NCBI RefSeq assembly: GCF_000733945.1
Contig: NZ_JPOL01000001.1
Coordinates: 1 to 64,000, forward strand
Length of the DNA: 64,000 nt
DNA from: Flavimarina sp. Hel_I_48
GTDB lineage: Bacteria > Bacteroidota > Bacteroidia > Flavobacteriales > Flavobacteriaceae
Direction of reading: 5' to 3'
Part shown: positions 52,726 to 62,235 of the stretch, one piece after another
Position numbering within the stretch: position 1 is the stretch's first letter
Layout: each line of letters starts with the position of its first letter
Position numbers and translations under genes: made by a program
The notes under the pieces: generated by a model
Told to the model about the DNA's origin: nothing
Seen by the model: only the letters and a program-made list of their open reading frames with translations
Database searches by the model: none

Positions 52726-53735
52726 AAAAGAGCGTACTTATAATAGCAGAAGCAGGTGTTAACCACAACGGTGACATGGATCAGGCAAAAAAATTGATCG
52801 ATGCCGCCGCTGCGGCCGGGGTAGATTATGTAAAGTTTCAAACGTTCAAAGCTTCAAAATTAGTAACAAAATCCGCACTGCGCGCTGCTTATCAAGATAC
52901 GAATACAAAAGATTCAGACTCACAATATGAGATGCTCAAAAAATTGGAACTATCTGAAGCGTCACACCGCATTTTGATAGCGTATTGTGACTCAAAAAAT
53001 ATCAAATTCCTTTCCACGGGATTTGATTTGGAAAGCCTTGAATTTTTGAATACCGTTGGAATTGATCTCTTTAAAATCCCTTCCGGTGAAATTACCAACC
53101 TCCCCTACCTTCGCAAGATTGCAAGCTTTAAAAAACCTGTGGTCATGTCAACGGGAATGGCTTCCATGCCAGAAGTCAGGGAAGCTTTCAACATACTTAT
53201 AAAAGAGGGTATAAACAGGGAAGACATTCATATCGTGCATTGCAATACCGAGTATCCCACCCCCATGGAAGATGTCAACCTCAAGGCCATGAACACCATT
53301 GGCCAAGAACTCGATGTTAAGATAGGATATTCAGACCATACCCTGGGAATAGAGGTTCCTGTAGCAGCCGTTGCGCTGGGAGCCACGGTCATAGAAAAGC
53401 ATTTTACATTAGATAGGAATTTACCGGGGCCTGATCACCGTGCATCGCTGGAGCCAGAGGAACTTAAGGCCATGGTAAGCGCCATTCGTAATATCGAAAA
53501 AGCAATCTCCGGATCTGGAAAGAAAGAACCTTCTCCATCAGAAATAAAGAATAAAACGGTAGCCCGTAAAAGCATTATTGCCTCAAAAAATATTACTAAA
53601 GGGGAGAAATTCACGGTTATAAACCTTACGATAAAACGACCGGGAACTGGTTTGAGCCCTATGCGGTGGGACGAAGTTCTGGGAAAAACCGCAATACGCG
53701 ATTTTAAGCAGGAAGAATCAATAGAACTGGAATAA
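52722..53735 (+). CDS. legI: Nonulosonic acid synthase (NeuB/LegI family)
   Basis: A 337-residue enzyme that condenses the 6-carbon sugar with phosphoenolpyruvate to form the 9-carbon acid. The TIM-barrel half has AEAGVNHNGDMDQAKKLIDA, YVKFQTFKASKLVTK, FKIPSGEITNLPYLRKIA, VHCNTEYPTP, IGYSDHTLGIEVPVAAVALG and IEKHFTLDRNLPGPDHRASL. The last 65 residues form the SAF/antifreeze-like domain (VARKSIIASKNITKGEKFTV). Neighbouring LegB/LegC/LegG-like genes point to legionaminic rather than neuraminic acid. Confidence 0.94.
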   Translation: MKKSVLIIAEAGVNHNGDMDQAKKLIDAAAAAGVDYVKFQTFKASKLVTKSALRAAYQDTNTKDSDSQYEMLKKLELSEASHRILIAYCDSKNIKFLSTGFDLESLEFLNTVGIDLFKIPSGEITNLPYLRKIASFKKPVVMSTGMASMPEVREAFNILIKEGINREDIHIVHCNTEYPTPMEDVNLKAMNTIGQELDVKIGYSDHTLGIEVPVAAVALGATVIEKHFTLDRNLPGPDHRASLEPEELKAMVSAIRNIEKAISGSGKKEPSPSEIKNKTVARKSIIASKNITKGEKFTVINLTIKRPGTGLSPMRWDEVLGKTAIRDFKQEESIELE

Positions 53736-53736
53736 G

Positions 53737-54894
53737 TTGAAGAATATAGCAGTTATAACGGGAACACGGGCAGAATTCGGTTTATTGAGACCCCTGATAG
53801 ATCAGCTTAAAAAAAGTGATGCTTTTAAGCTCCAGCTTATCGTAAGTGCCATGCACCTATCCCCAGAATTTGGCAATACCGTACAGGAAATTGAGGATGG
53901 GGGTTACACGATAGCCAAAAAAGTAGAATGCCTTCTCTCTTCAGATACGGCCACGGGAATCACAAAATCCATTGGGCTCGCCATGATAGGTTTTGCTGAT
54001 GCTATGGAAGAGCTACGACCCGATATTGTGGTTATCCTGGGCGACCGGTCTGAAATGCTTGCCGCAGCCACAGCGGCAATGATCGCAAATATTCCCATAG
54101 CGCACATTCATGGTGGCGAAACCACCGAGGGCGCTTACGATGAAGGCATTCGGCATGCTATTACAAAAATGAGTTATTGGCATTTCGCCTCCACCACGAT
54201 ATACAGAAACCGCATCACACAACTAGGTGAAGATCCAGACCGTGTATTTGATGTGGGGGCTATAGGTCTGGATTCCATAAAAAACCTAAACCTTTTAAAC
54301 CGGGAAGACTTTGAGAAATCCATCGATTTTGAATTGGGCAAGAAGAATATACTGATCACGTTTCATCCCGTGACCTTAGAAAACGATCTGGCGGAGAAGC
54401 AGTTCGCGGAGATTTTAAACGCATTGCGCTCTTTAAAAGAAACCCATTTGATCTTTACCCATGCAAATGCGGATAAGAATGGCCGCATCATCAATAAAAT
54501 GATCACAGAGTTTGTTTCTGAAAACAAAGAAAATGCGATAGCGTTCAAATCGCTTGGACAGTTGCGTTATCTATCCAGCCTTCAATATATGGATGTTGTA
54601 CTGGGAAATTCATCAAGCGGTATCCTTGAAGTCCCCAGTTTCAATATTCCCACGATCAATATTGGCGATAGGCAAAAAGGACGGGTTATGGCAGAAAGTA
54701 TCATCAATATCAGCCCTGAAAAAGAACAAATCAAAGAAGCCCTAACCATGGCTTTTAGTAGTTCTTTTGCCCACAAAATAGAAAACCAGAAACAAATATA
54801 TGGTAATGGAACGGCCGCGCTAAAAATTATAGAGGTTCTATCAGGCCCTTATCCTAAAGATCTAAAAAAAGTATTTTACGATTTTAAATTTTAA
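53737..54894 (+). CDS. legG: Hydrolysing UDP-N-acetylglucosamine-type 2-epimerase (NeuC/LegG family)
   Basis: A 385-residue GT-B-fold epimerase that removes the nucleotide and inverts C2, producing 2,4-diacetamido-2,4,6-trideoxymannose for LegI. It has IAVITGTRAEFGLLRPLID, VVILGDRSEMLAAATAA, AHIHGGETTEGAYDEGIRHA, FTHANADKNGR and GNSSSGILEVPSFNIPTINI. The start is TTG at 53737, one base after the legI stop; it gives the conserved N-terminus and no ATG is available. Part of the same operon. Confidence 0.93.
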   Translation: MKNIAVITGTRAEFGLLRPLIDQLKKSDAFKLQLIVSAMHLSPEFGNTVQEIEDGGYTIAKKVECLLSSDTATGITKSIGLAMIGFADAMEELRPDIVVILGDRSEMLAAATAAMIANIPIAHIHGGETTEGAYDEGIRHAITKMSYWHFASTTIYRNRITQLGEDPDRVFDVGAIGLDSIKNLNLLNREDFEKSIDFELGKKNILITFHPVTLENDLAEKQFAEILNALRSLKETHLIFTHANADKNGRIINKMITEFVSENKENAIAFKSLGQLRYLSSLQYMDVVLGNSSSGILEVPSFNIPTINIGDRQKGRVMAESIINISPEKEQIKEALTMAFSSSFAHKIENQKQIYGNGTAALKIIEVLSGPYPKDLKKVFYDFKF

Positions 54895-54896
54895 CG

Positions 54897-55949
54897 ATGC
54901 AACTGGACAGTATACGTATTCACAAGGACAAAACAATTCTTGAAGCCCTTCAAAAGTTAAACGATATCCTCTATGCTGGCCATATCAGCAGGCTTATTCT
55001 GTTTGTCGTGGATGATGAGCATTCCGTAGTGGGATCTGTTACTGATGGGGACATTCGCAGGTCGTTGTTGAATCATGCAGATCTGGGATTGAAAACAGGT
55101 GAGATCTGTAACAGGAATTTTGTTTATGAAATTGACAAAAAAGGGTTTTTAGACCTCAAAATATATCGAGATAGGGATATAAAGATACTTCCCATTCTTG
55201 ATCATGACAAGAAGCTTCTGCGCATCATTGATCTGGAAAAATCACAGGCGCAGCTTCCGTTAGAATGTATGATCATGGCCGGTGGAAGGGGAAAACGACT
55301 TAGTCCCCTTACTGATACTGTACCTAAACCTATGTTACCACTGGGTGATCGCCCTATTATCGCCCATAATATTGACCGGTTGATCTCTTTTGGTATAGAA
55401 AAGATTTACATCTCTGTTAAATATCTGGGAGAACAGATCAAAGATTATTTTGGTGATGGTAGCGACAGGGGCATTTCCATAGAATATATATGGGAAAACG
55501 AGCCGCTAGGTACTGCAGGTGCCCTCTCCCTGGTAGATAATTTCAATAGTCCCTACATCCTGTTGATGAATAGTGATTTGTTCAGTGATGTGGATTTTGA
55601 AGACCTTTACCTTGATATTATTGAGCAAAATGCAGATATGTGTGTCGCCTCCACTGAATATAAAGTAGATGTTCCCTACGCTGTCTTTGAGACACATGAG
55701 CGTACCGTTTTGGATTTTAAGGAAAAACCCTCTTATGTGTACCACTCCAATGCCGGGATCTATATTTTCAAAAAAGAACTAGTAAACAGAATCCCAAAAA
55801 ACAAATTTTTTGACATCACGGAGTTGATGGAGGATCTGGTAAAAGATGGTGGTAAATTGATCCATAATCCCATTCACGGCTTTTGGATTGACATCGGTAG
55901 CCCGGTAGATTATAAAAAGGCTCAGGAATTTGTAAAACACATGCACTAA
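54897..55949 (+). CDS. CBS-domain sugar nucleotidyltransferase (PtmE-like)
   Basis: A 350-residue fusion of a CBS pair (about 1-120; VVGSVTDGDIRRSLLNHADL) with a sugar-1-phosphate nucleotidyltransferase (about 124-350; MIMAGGRGKRLSPLTDTVPKP, LGEQIKDYFGDGSDRG, LLMNSDLFSDVDFEDL, HGFWIDIGSPVDYKKAQEF). In Campylobacter jejuni the homologous PtmE makes GDP-glucosamine that feeds legionaminic acid synthesis. Its presence therefore suggests the GDP-sugar route here. The CBS domains may sense a nucleotide. It overlaps the next start by one base. Confidence 0.88.
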   Translation: MQLDSIRIHKDKTILEALQKLNDILYAGHISRLILFVVDDEHSVVGSVTDGDIRRSLLNHADLGLKTGEICNRNFVYEIDKKGFLDLKIYRDRDIKILPILDHDKKLLRIIDLEKSQAQLPLECMIMAGGRGKRLSPLTDTVPKPMLPLGDRPIIAHNIDRLISFGIEKIYISVKYLGEQIKDYFGDGSDRGISIEYIWENEPLGTAGALSLVDNFNSPYILLMNSDLFSDVDFEDLYLDIIEQNADMCVASTEYKVDVPYAVFETHERTVLDFKEKPSYVYHSNAGIYIFKKELVNRIPKNKFFDITELMEDLVKDGGKLIHNPIHGFWIDIGSPVDYKKAQEFVKHMH

Positions 55950-56623
55950 TGCTAGTCGTTATACCCGCACGCGGTGGCTCTAAAGGGGTCCCCGGTAAAA
56001 ACATCAAACTACTGGGTGGCAAACCGCTCATACAACACACCATTGAAGCTGCTAGGCAGCTTTTTACAGATGATGAGATCATCGTATCTACAGATAGTGA
56101 AGAAATCAGGCAAACAGTTATTGACCATGGCCTTCAGGTACCTTTTTTAAGACCTCAGAATTTAGCCACAGATCAGGCGGGTACCTATGAAGTACTTCTG
56201 CATGCGGTAGCTTTTATGGAAAAAAAAGGCGTAAAAAATGATATTCTTATTTTACTACAGCCCACTTCCCCATTTAGAAACGCCAGCCAGATCAAAGAAG
56301 CCCTCGCCTTATATACTCCTGAGTTGGATATGATAGTTTCTGTAAAAGAAGCCCGTGCTAATCCTTATTATGTGCTTAAAGAAGAAAACGGGGAAGGTTT
56401 TCTAAAACCATCCAAAGAAGGAAATTTTAAGACCAGGCAAGAAGCCCCTAAAGTTTGGGAACTTAATGGCGCTATATATATCATAAATATCAATTCCTTA
56501 AAAGCGAAACCCCTTAACGAATTTAAAAAAGTAAAAAAATTCGTAATGGATGAGATTTCTTCTCATGATATAGACATCCCGTTTGACTGGAAAATGGCGG
56601 AACTCCTAATTCGCGAAAGATAA
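55949..56623 (+). CDS. legF: CMP-nonulosonic acid cytidylyltransferase (NeuA/LegF family)
   Basis: A 224-residue enzyme that activates the nine-carbon acid with CTP. Signatures are LVVIPARGGSKGVPGKNIKL at the start, IIVSTDSEEIRQTVIDHG, ILLQPTSPFRNASQIKEAL and WELNGAIYIININSLK. Length is that of the short, single-domain form. It ends the operon; the operon therefore encodes a complete route from an activated GlcN/GlcNAc to the CMP-sugar. Confidence 0.93.
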   Translation: MLVVIPARGGSKGVPGKNIKLLGGKPLIQHTIEAARQLFTDDEIIVSTDSEEIRQTVIDHGLQVPFLRPQNLATDQAGTYEVLLHAVAFMEKKGVKNDILILLQPTSPFRNASQIKEALALYTPELDMIVSVKEARANPYYVLKEENGEGFLKPSKEGNFKTRQEAPKVWELNGAIYIININSLKAKPLNEFKKVKKFVMDEISSHDIDIPFDWKMAELLIRER

Positions 56624-56693
56624 CAGCTTTTTTTTATTCCTGGTTTATTAAAGTTGGGGATGCTTTTTCTATGATATAAGTCAAAAAAGATTT

Positions 56694-56882
56694 TTGATAA
56701 AATGTTCTGTATGCCTGGAACTATTTGCTGCGGAAAACCAACAGGAAAATATTAAATTCTTTAACAATATTTTGGAAGAATGCCGTGCTAATATCGGGAG
56801 AACTTATACTTTTACGGCCTGTAAAATGCAAGAAAAGCTTCGCGCTTTTAAGCAATGTATAAAAATCTATATGGCAGATTGA
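56694..56882 (+). pseudogene. Short frame carrying repeat copy B, probably a gene remnant
   Basis: A 62-residue frame (start ATA-like or TTG in effect; no ATG at its head) containing NIKFFNNILEECRANIGR followed by TYTFTACKMQEKLRAFKQ. The same peptide is recognisable in the repeat at 49601-49690, where it is broken by a stop codon. I do not recognise the family. The most economical reading is that both are decayed copies of one sequence. Confidence 0.3.
56744..56833 (+). repeat. 90-bp direct repeat, copy B, right of the nonulosonate operon
   Basis: Gap-free partner of 49601-49690 (72/90 identical by hand count, offset 7143 bases). The two copies are in the same orientation and bracket exactly the seven-gene legB-legF block. 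Confidence 0.75.
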
Positions 56883-57120
56883 ATTTACAAAGAACTAGAT
56901 AGAAAATTGAATTAACACATAAACGGTTTAAAAGAAATAATAGTATAATTCAATGATAGATCAAGCGATGTTTAGAGATATGTAATAAACGCGGAAAACC
57001 CATAAAAAACTTTATACAAACATTCTTTAAATTTTGAGAGGGTCATTTCTGCAAGACCATAGATGATTCAAATATTTAGTCCTAGTGAGTTAGGAGAATT
57101 ACTATAAAAAAAATGAACTT
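56883..57120. other. AT-rich leader of the rfbA operon
   Basis: About 240 very AT-rich bases between the repeat remnant and rfbA. No exact -7 box is seen, and no JUMPstart-like element or attenuator hairpin was recognised. Confidence 0.5.
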
Positions 57121-57999
57121 ATGAAAGGAATTATATTAGCAGGAGGTTCAGGAACAAGACTTTACCCTATAACCAAGGGTGTGTCTAAACAACTTTTAAA
57201 TATATATGATAAACCTCTAATATATTATCCCCTATCGGTTTTAATGCTATCTGGCATTAGAGAAGTTTTAATAATATCAACACCTGAAGACTTACCTAAT
57301 TTTCAAAAACTCTTGGGTGATGGTTCTGAAATAGGAATGAGATTCGAATATAAAATTCAGCCAAGTCCAGATGGATTGGCTCAGGCATTCATTTTAGGCA
57401 AAGAATTCATAGGTGATGATAGTGTGTGTTTGGTATTAGGTGATAATATTTTTTATGGTCACGGTTTTACAAAATTATTAGAACAGTCTATTAAAAATGT
57501 AGAAAAGGAAAAGAAAGCTACGGTTTTTGGCTATTATGTAAATGATCCATCTCGTTATGGTGTGGCAGAATTTGATGATAGTGGAAATGTTATAAGTCTT
57601 GAAGAAAAACCAGCCAAACCAAAAAGTAATTATGCGGTAATAGGTTTATATTTTTATCCCAATTCTGTGATTGAAGTTGCTGAAAATGTCGAACCCAGTC
57701 ACCGTGGCGAACTAGAAATAACTTCGATAAATGAATTTTATCTTAAAGAAGATAAACTTAAAGTTGAGCTTATGGGGAGAGGTTATGCATGGTTAGATAC
57801 CGGCACTCATGAATCTATGCTCGAAGCTTCTAATTACATACATACTATTGAAAAGAGACAAGGGTTGAAAGTTGCTTGTCTTGAGGAAATAGCATATGAG
57901 AATGGCTACATTTCTAAGGAGCAATTATTAAAACTTGCCGAACCTCTAAAAAAGACCGGTTACGGACAGTATTTACTTAAAAGAGCTAATAAAAAATAG
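57121..57999 (+). CDS. rfbA: Glucose-1-phosphate thymidylyltransferase
   Basis: A 292-residue enzyme that makes dTDP-glucose from dTTP and glucose-1-phosphate. It has [20 protein letters not shown] and [20 protein letters not shown] at the N-terminus, [47 protein letters not shown] and [19 protein letters not shown]. Length is standard. It begins the visibly AT-rich half of the locus. rfbC follows one base after the stop; rfbB and rfbD are not in the window. Confidence 0.96.
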   Translation: MKGIILAGGSGTRLYPITKGVSKQLLNIYDKPLIYYPLSVLMLSGIREVLIISTPEDLPNFQKLLGDGSEIGMRFEYKIQPSPDGLAQAFILGKEFIGDDSVCLVLGDNIFYGHGFTKLLEQSIKNVEKEKKATVFGYYVNDPSRYGVAEFDDSGNVISLEEKPAKPKSNYAVIGLYFYPNSVIEVAENVEPSHRGELEITSINEFYLKEDKLKVELMGRGYAWLDTGTHESMLEASNYIHTIEKRQGLKVACLEEIAYENGYISKEQLLKLAEPLKKTGYGQYLLKRANKK

Positions 58000-58000
58000 A

Positions 58001-58573
58001 ATGAATTTTGTCAGAACAGAAATACCTGATATAGTTATTTGTGAACCAAAAATTTTTGGAGATAGTAGAGGATATTTTTCTGAAACATTTCGTAAAGATA
58101 AGTTGGAAGAATTCCTCGGGTATACGGTCAACTTTTGTCAGGATAATGAATCCAAATCTAGCTTTGGTGTATTAAGGGGATTACATTATCAGTTGCCTCC
58201 ATTTACCCAATCAAAATTGGTTAGGGTAATAGAAGGAACCGTTTTAGATGTAGCTGTAGATATTAGAAAAGGATCGCCCTATTTTGGTAAAAATGTTACT
58301 GTAGAGCTAAATGCAGAAGAAAGAAAGCAATTATTTGTGCCTAGAGGGTTTGCACATGGTTTTATAGTATTATCCGAAACTGCAAAATTTGCTTATAAAT
58401 GTGATAATTATTATGCTCCTTCACACGATAGGGGCATTGTATATAATGATCAAACTGTGGGTATAGAATGGCAAATACCGGCAACTAAATTAAAATTATC
58501 AGATAAGGATATTACACAACCCACTTTAATTGATGCAGAACTTTTTGATTATAATATAAATCTATATGATTAA
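58001..58573 (+). CDS. rfbC: dTDP-4-dehydrorhamnose 3,5-epimerase
   Basis: A 190-residue cupin epimerase. It has EPKIFGDSRGYFSETFRKDK, NESKSSFGVLRGLHYQLPP with the catalytic histidine in LHYQ, VAVDIRKGSPYFGK, FVPRGFAHGFIVLSE and YKCDNYYAPSHDRGI. Together with rfbA it indicates a dTDP-6-deoxyhexose such as rhamnose in the polymer. A 93-base AT-rich gap separates it from the next gene. Confidence 0.95.
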   Translation: MNFVRTEIPDIVICEPKIFGDSRGYFSETFRKDKLEEFLGYTVNFCQDNESKSSFGVLRGLHYQLPPFTQSKLVRVIEGTVLDVAVDIRKGSPYFGKNVTVELNAEERKQLFVPRGFAHGFIVLSETAKFAYKCDNYYAPSHDRGIVYNDQTVGIEWQIPATKLKLSDKDITQPTLIDAELFDYNINLYD

Positions 58574-58666
58574 ATTATAATTCTTTTTAATACTAAAAAT
58601 TCAATAGTAGAATTTTTACCATATCAATTCTATCTTGTTTTAATAAAATATACAAAAAAAATAATC

Positions 58667-59593
58667 GTGAAAGTTAAAAATCACAATAGTGATTACAAAG
58701 AAAAGGTCATAGTTATATATGATTCAATACCTTTCTTTGTTCCTTTTTTCTGGTCTAAAGGTTTTCCTACATTCCCAACTTTAAAAAAAATATCTAATAT
58801 TCAAAAAGCATTTCGAAAAGTTTGCTTTCATCTAAATATTTTTGAATTTCTTTGGTATGGTGATTGGAAAAAAAAATTGAATGAAATTGATACAATTATA
58901 ATTTTTGCATCTACAGAACCATTACCAATAAAATTTATTCAAGAAAAATATCCGCAGATAAGAATAATATTTTGGTATTGGAATCCTGTTTTTAAATTAA
59001 TTAATCCAAATGATATTTCAAATTATTCATTTGAAAAGTGGTCTTTTGATCCGATAGACTGCAAAGAATATTCTCTAAAGTTTAATACTACATTTTATTT
59101 CAACACTATTAAGCTTCCAAAAGCAGAAATTAAATATGACTTGACTTTTGTAGGCGTAGATAAAGGGAGAAAAAAAGCTTTAATAGAAATTGAAAAAGAG
59201 ATGCTCAAACAGGACTTGAAGCCAAATTTTTATATTGTCGATGATAAATACAAGAATTTGAAAAGTACCAACAAGTCAATTGCCTACTTAGATTATCTGA
59301 AACTCATATCACAAAGTAAGGCTATTCTTGATTTTGTTCAGAAAGGACAAAATGGACTTACTTTAAGACCTATGGAATCTATATTTTTTAAAAAAAAATT
59401 AGTTACTAATGATCCTACGATAAAGCATCAAGATTTCTACGATTCGGACAATATATTTATTTTAGGAATTGATGATTCCAAATCTTTGAAATCCTTTTTA
59501 AATTCTCCTTACAAGAAAATATCAGATAGTATTATTGAAAAATATGATTGTCAGAAATGGATGAAACGCTTTCTACTAACTAAAAATGAATAA
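58667..59593 (+). CDS. Putative glycosyltransferase (CgeB/GT-B-like)
   Basis: A 308-residue cytoplasmic protein that I place among glycosyltransferase-like proteins of LPS/capsule loci by its C-terminal half: YDLTFVGVDKGRKKALIEI, then YLDYLKLISQSKAILDFVQ, then GLTLRPMESIFFKKKLVTND, the nucleotide-sugar-binding pattern of CgeB-like GT-B enzymes. The N-terminal half (IIIFASTEPLPIKFIQEKYP, IRIIFWYWNPVFKLI) is consistent with a Rossmann half. The start is GTG at 58667, with no ATG upstream in frame. The donor sugar is unknown. Base composition is very AT-rich. Confidence 0.6.
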   Translation: MKVKNHNSDYKEKVIVIYDSIPFFVPFFWSKGFPTFPTLKKISNIQKAFRKVCFHLNIFEFLWYGDWKKKLNEIDTIIIFASTEPLPIKFIQEKYPQIRIIFWYWNPVFKLINPNDISNYSFEKWSFDPIDCKEYSLKFNTTFYFNTIKLPKAEIKYDLTFVGVDKGRKKALIEIEKEMLKQDLKPNFYIVDDKYKNLKSTNKSIAYLDYLKLISQSKAILDFVQKGQNGLTLRPMESIFFKKKLVTNDPTIKHQDFYDSDNIFILGIDDSKSLKSFLNSPYKKISDSIIEKYDCQKWMKRFLLTKNE

Positions 59594-59607
59594 GAACCAC
59601 TAAGTTT

Positions 59608-61020
59608 ATGAAGGAGTTCATAAAAAGCTTTTTTTCTTTCGGTTTGGCCACTTCTATACAGAAAGTAATGGGTTTTCTTTTATTACCCATTTATACACGA
59701 TTTTTCTCCAAAGTAGAATTTGGAGCAATTGATTTAATACAGGTAATTCTTGGTATAGCTTCTATTTTTGCAGTTCTTCAACTTGAGACATCCTTACAGC
59801 GATATTACTATGATTTAGAAGGAAAAATTAAGAAAACTTTTGTCTCCACAATCTTCATTTTAATTATAGGTTTTTCGTTTATTATAACCTTAATCTTATT
59901 TGCTTTATCAACTCAAATTTCAAATCTCATATTTGAATCAGGAAATTATTCAGGACTGATTGAACTTGCGTCGCTGCAATTACCGTTTACTAATTTCACA
60001 ATGCTAGCATTCATAATTTTAAGATATGAGAAAAGAAATAAGGCGTTTGTATGGTTAATGCTAGCTAAAGTATTGTCAATGATAGCCATAGTTACTCTTC
60101 TTATAGTATGGCTTAGAATGGGAATTATTGCAGTTTTTTATGCACAATTGATTAGCCTTATCTTATCCTCGGTATTTATATTTTTTGCGGTGAGAGAATT
60201 TTTATTATTCAAAATTTCAATTCCACTATTTAAAAAAGCTTTTAAGTACGCCATGCCACAAATACCTGCTCGTATAGGAAGTGTTTCATTGTCCTATGCC
60301 AATCGTTTCTTTATGGTAGGATATTTAACAGTTGCATCGATTGGTATTTACTCCTTATCCTTAAAGTTGGCCTCTGCTATACAATTAATTTATTCTGCGT
60401 TTATTATGGCTTGGGCTCCCTTTATGTTTGAGCAGTTAAAAAAACCAGATCACAAAACTATTTTTGCTCATACCTTAATACTTACTTCTGGCCCGCTTTT
60501 TCTAATTGTATCTTTAATAGCTCTGTTTTCAAAAGAACTAATAATATTAGTTGCGTCAGAGGAGTTCTATGAATCTTACCATTTTGTAGGAGCCCTATCA
60601 CTTTATTTTTCCCTATTTATAATAAAAGAGATTGTAGATATAGGGCCTAAAGCCTTAGAAAAAACTAAATTCTTATCATACACATTTTTTGCCTCTGTCA
60701 TCATAAATATATCTACGCTATATTTTCTGATTCAGTCTTATGGACTATATGGAGTAGTTTATTCACTATTGATAACAAATACTTTTTTAGTGGCATTAAG
60801 TTGGTTTATATCTAATAAATTATATTATATACCATTTAACATTATGAAATTCTCAGTTTTAGCAGTGCCAGCATTTTCATTAGCAATATATTCTATGTAT
60901 AGTTTACCAGTATTATGGATTAGAATCATTACCGGTTTTATCGCTATCATTTATTATGGCCTATTATTCAAGAGAGATTACAGTATTTTCCAAGTGAAAT
61001 TGCTGGTAACTAAAAATTAG
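59608..61020 (+). CDS. Polysaccharide flippase (Wzx, MOP superfamily)
   Basis: A 470-residue inner-membrane protein with 12 to 14 predicted helices, starting FFSFGLATSIQKVMGFLLLP and IYTRFFSKVEFGAIDLIQ, the usual Wzx N-terminus. It also contains YAMPQIPARIGSVSLSYANR between helices 6 and 7. It flips the undecaprenyl-linked repeat unit to the periplasm. Next to a Wzy-like gene it defines a Wzx/Wzy-dependent polymerisation pathway. Variable and AT-rich, as usual. Confidence 0.9.
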   Translation: MKEFIKSFFSFGLATSIQKVMGFLLLPIYTRFFSKVEFGAIDLIQVILGIASIFAVLQLETSLQRYYYDLEGKIKKTFVSTIFILIIGFSFIITLILFALSTQISNLIFESGNYSGLIELASLQLPFTNFTMLAFIILRYEKRNKAFVWLMLAKVLSMIAIVTLLIVWLRMGIIAVFYAQLISLILSSVFIFFAVREFLLFKISIPLFKKAFKYAMPQIPARIGSVSLSYANRFFMVGYLTVASIGIYSLSLKLASAIQLIYSAFIMAWAPFMFEQLKKPDHKTIFAHTLILTSGPLFLIVSLIALFSKELIILVASEEFYESYHFVGALSLYFSLFIIKEIVDIGPKALEKTKFLSYTFFASVIINISTLYFLIQSYGLYGVVYSLLITNTFLVALSWFISNKLYYIPFNIMKFSVLAVPAFSLAIYSMYSLPVLWIRIITGFIAIIYYGLLFKRDYSIFQVKLLVTKN

Positions 61021-61043
61021 ACTTCAAAGACAATTGCGTTTAA

Positions 61044-62210
61044 ATGTTATATACAGCAATATTTATATTATTAATCATTTGTACTCTAAGGTTTGATTTT
61101 TCACAGCAGCCTAAAAAGGCATTGAAAGTCTATAATTTTGTTATGGTTATATTAATAGCTGTTGCTGGATTAAGATATAAAGTAGGTGGTGATACTCTTT
61201 CCTATTATGAAGATTTTCAAGAATTGCCTTTTTTAAATGAAATAACTTTTCAGAATTTATTTAACTTTAAATACAGTCCCTTTTGGATACTTCTTTCTTC
61301 ATTAAGTAAAACTCTAATAAACAATTTTGTATTCTTTCAGATAATACACGCCAGCTTTATAAATATTGTATTATTTAGATTTATAAAACGCTATACCCCA
61401 TTTAAATTTACAGCAGTCCTTATCTACTATATTTTTGCATATTTATACTTTAATATGGAAGTGATGCGAGAATCACTAGCTATTGCTATGCTTTTGATCG
61501 CATACCCATATTTTATGAAAAAAAATTGGCAAGCATATTATCTATTTATAGCTGTAGCTATTCTCTTTCATAATTCTGCTCTTTTACTTCTAATTTTACC
61601 ATTATTTCGAAACTCAAAATTGAGCTTAAGTAATGTCATTATCTTAGGAATAGTAGTTATCTCAATATCTGTAGCATTTACCTTTATACCCAGTCTTATT
61701 GAGATTATTTTATTTTCCCAAGATGTAACCTCTAAATTTTTATATTATTCTGACTTTCAAGCGAATCTCAATGGAATGATTGGTAATTTCGTTCTTTATG
61801 GACTTTTACCTTATTTGAGTATTAGAATTTTCAAAAGGTTCGAAGTTCAGAATTCAAAATTCGAAGAACTATATTTATTTTACTTTACAATAGTGATGTT
61901 ATATGTCGCTGTGACAGGATTTGGTCGATTTCTTAATTATCTTACTCCGTTTATGTTCGTTTTCTTTGCGGAATTTCTTAATAGATTGTATTACCACAAG
62001 AGATTTAGTAGATTAAAAAGAGGTTTAGTATTTGTAATTTTTATTTTTGCAGCACTACCCAAATTTATATACTATACTAGGGATACTTCAATGTTAGTTG
62101 CTGATACCCATAGATATAATACATGGTATCCATACTCATCCATATTTGAAAAAAAAGAGTATTATTTTAGGGAAATTATGCATCAAGAAGGACTAAAAAG
62201 CCAAGATTAA
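61044..62210 (+). CDS. EpsG/Wzy-type polysaccharide polymerase
   Basis: A 388-residue inner-membrane protein with about 10 to 12 helices. The early segment GLRYKVGGDTLSYYEDFQEL (after TM2) and the motif MEVMRESLAIAMLLIAYPYF are typical of the EpsG family, which polymerises O-units or exopolysaccharide. It is encoded between the flippase and glycosyltransferases. Confidence 0.85.
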   Translation: MLYTAIFILLIICTLRFDFSQQPKKALKVYNFVMVILIAVAGLRYKVGGDTLSYYEDFQELPFLNEITFQNLFNFKYSPFWILLSSLSKTLINNFVFFQIIHASFINIVLFRFIKRYTPFKFTAVLIYYIFAYLYFNMEVMRESLAIAMLLIAYPYFMKKNWQAYYLFIAVAILFHNSALLLLILPLFRNSKLSLSNVIILGIVVISISVAFTFIPSLIEIILFSQDVTSKFLYYSDFQANLNGMIGNFVLYGLLPYLSIRIFKRFEVQNSKFEELYLFYFTIVMLYVAVTGFGRFLNYLTPFMFVFFAEFLNRLYYHKRFSRLKRGLVFVIFIFAALPKFIYYTRDTSMLVADTHRYNTWYPYSSIFEKKEYYFREIMHQEGLKSQD

Positions 62211-62235
62211 AATTCTTAATATCAGCATTGTTATC

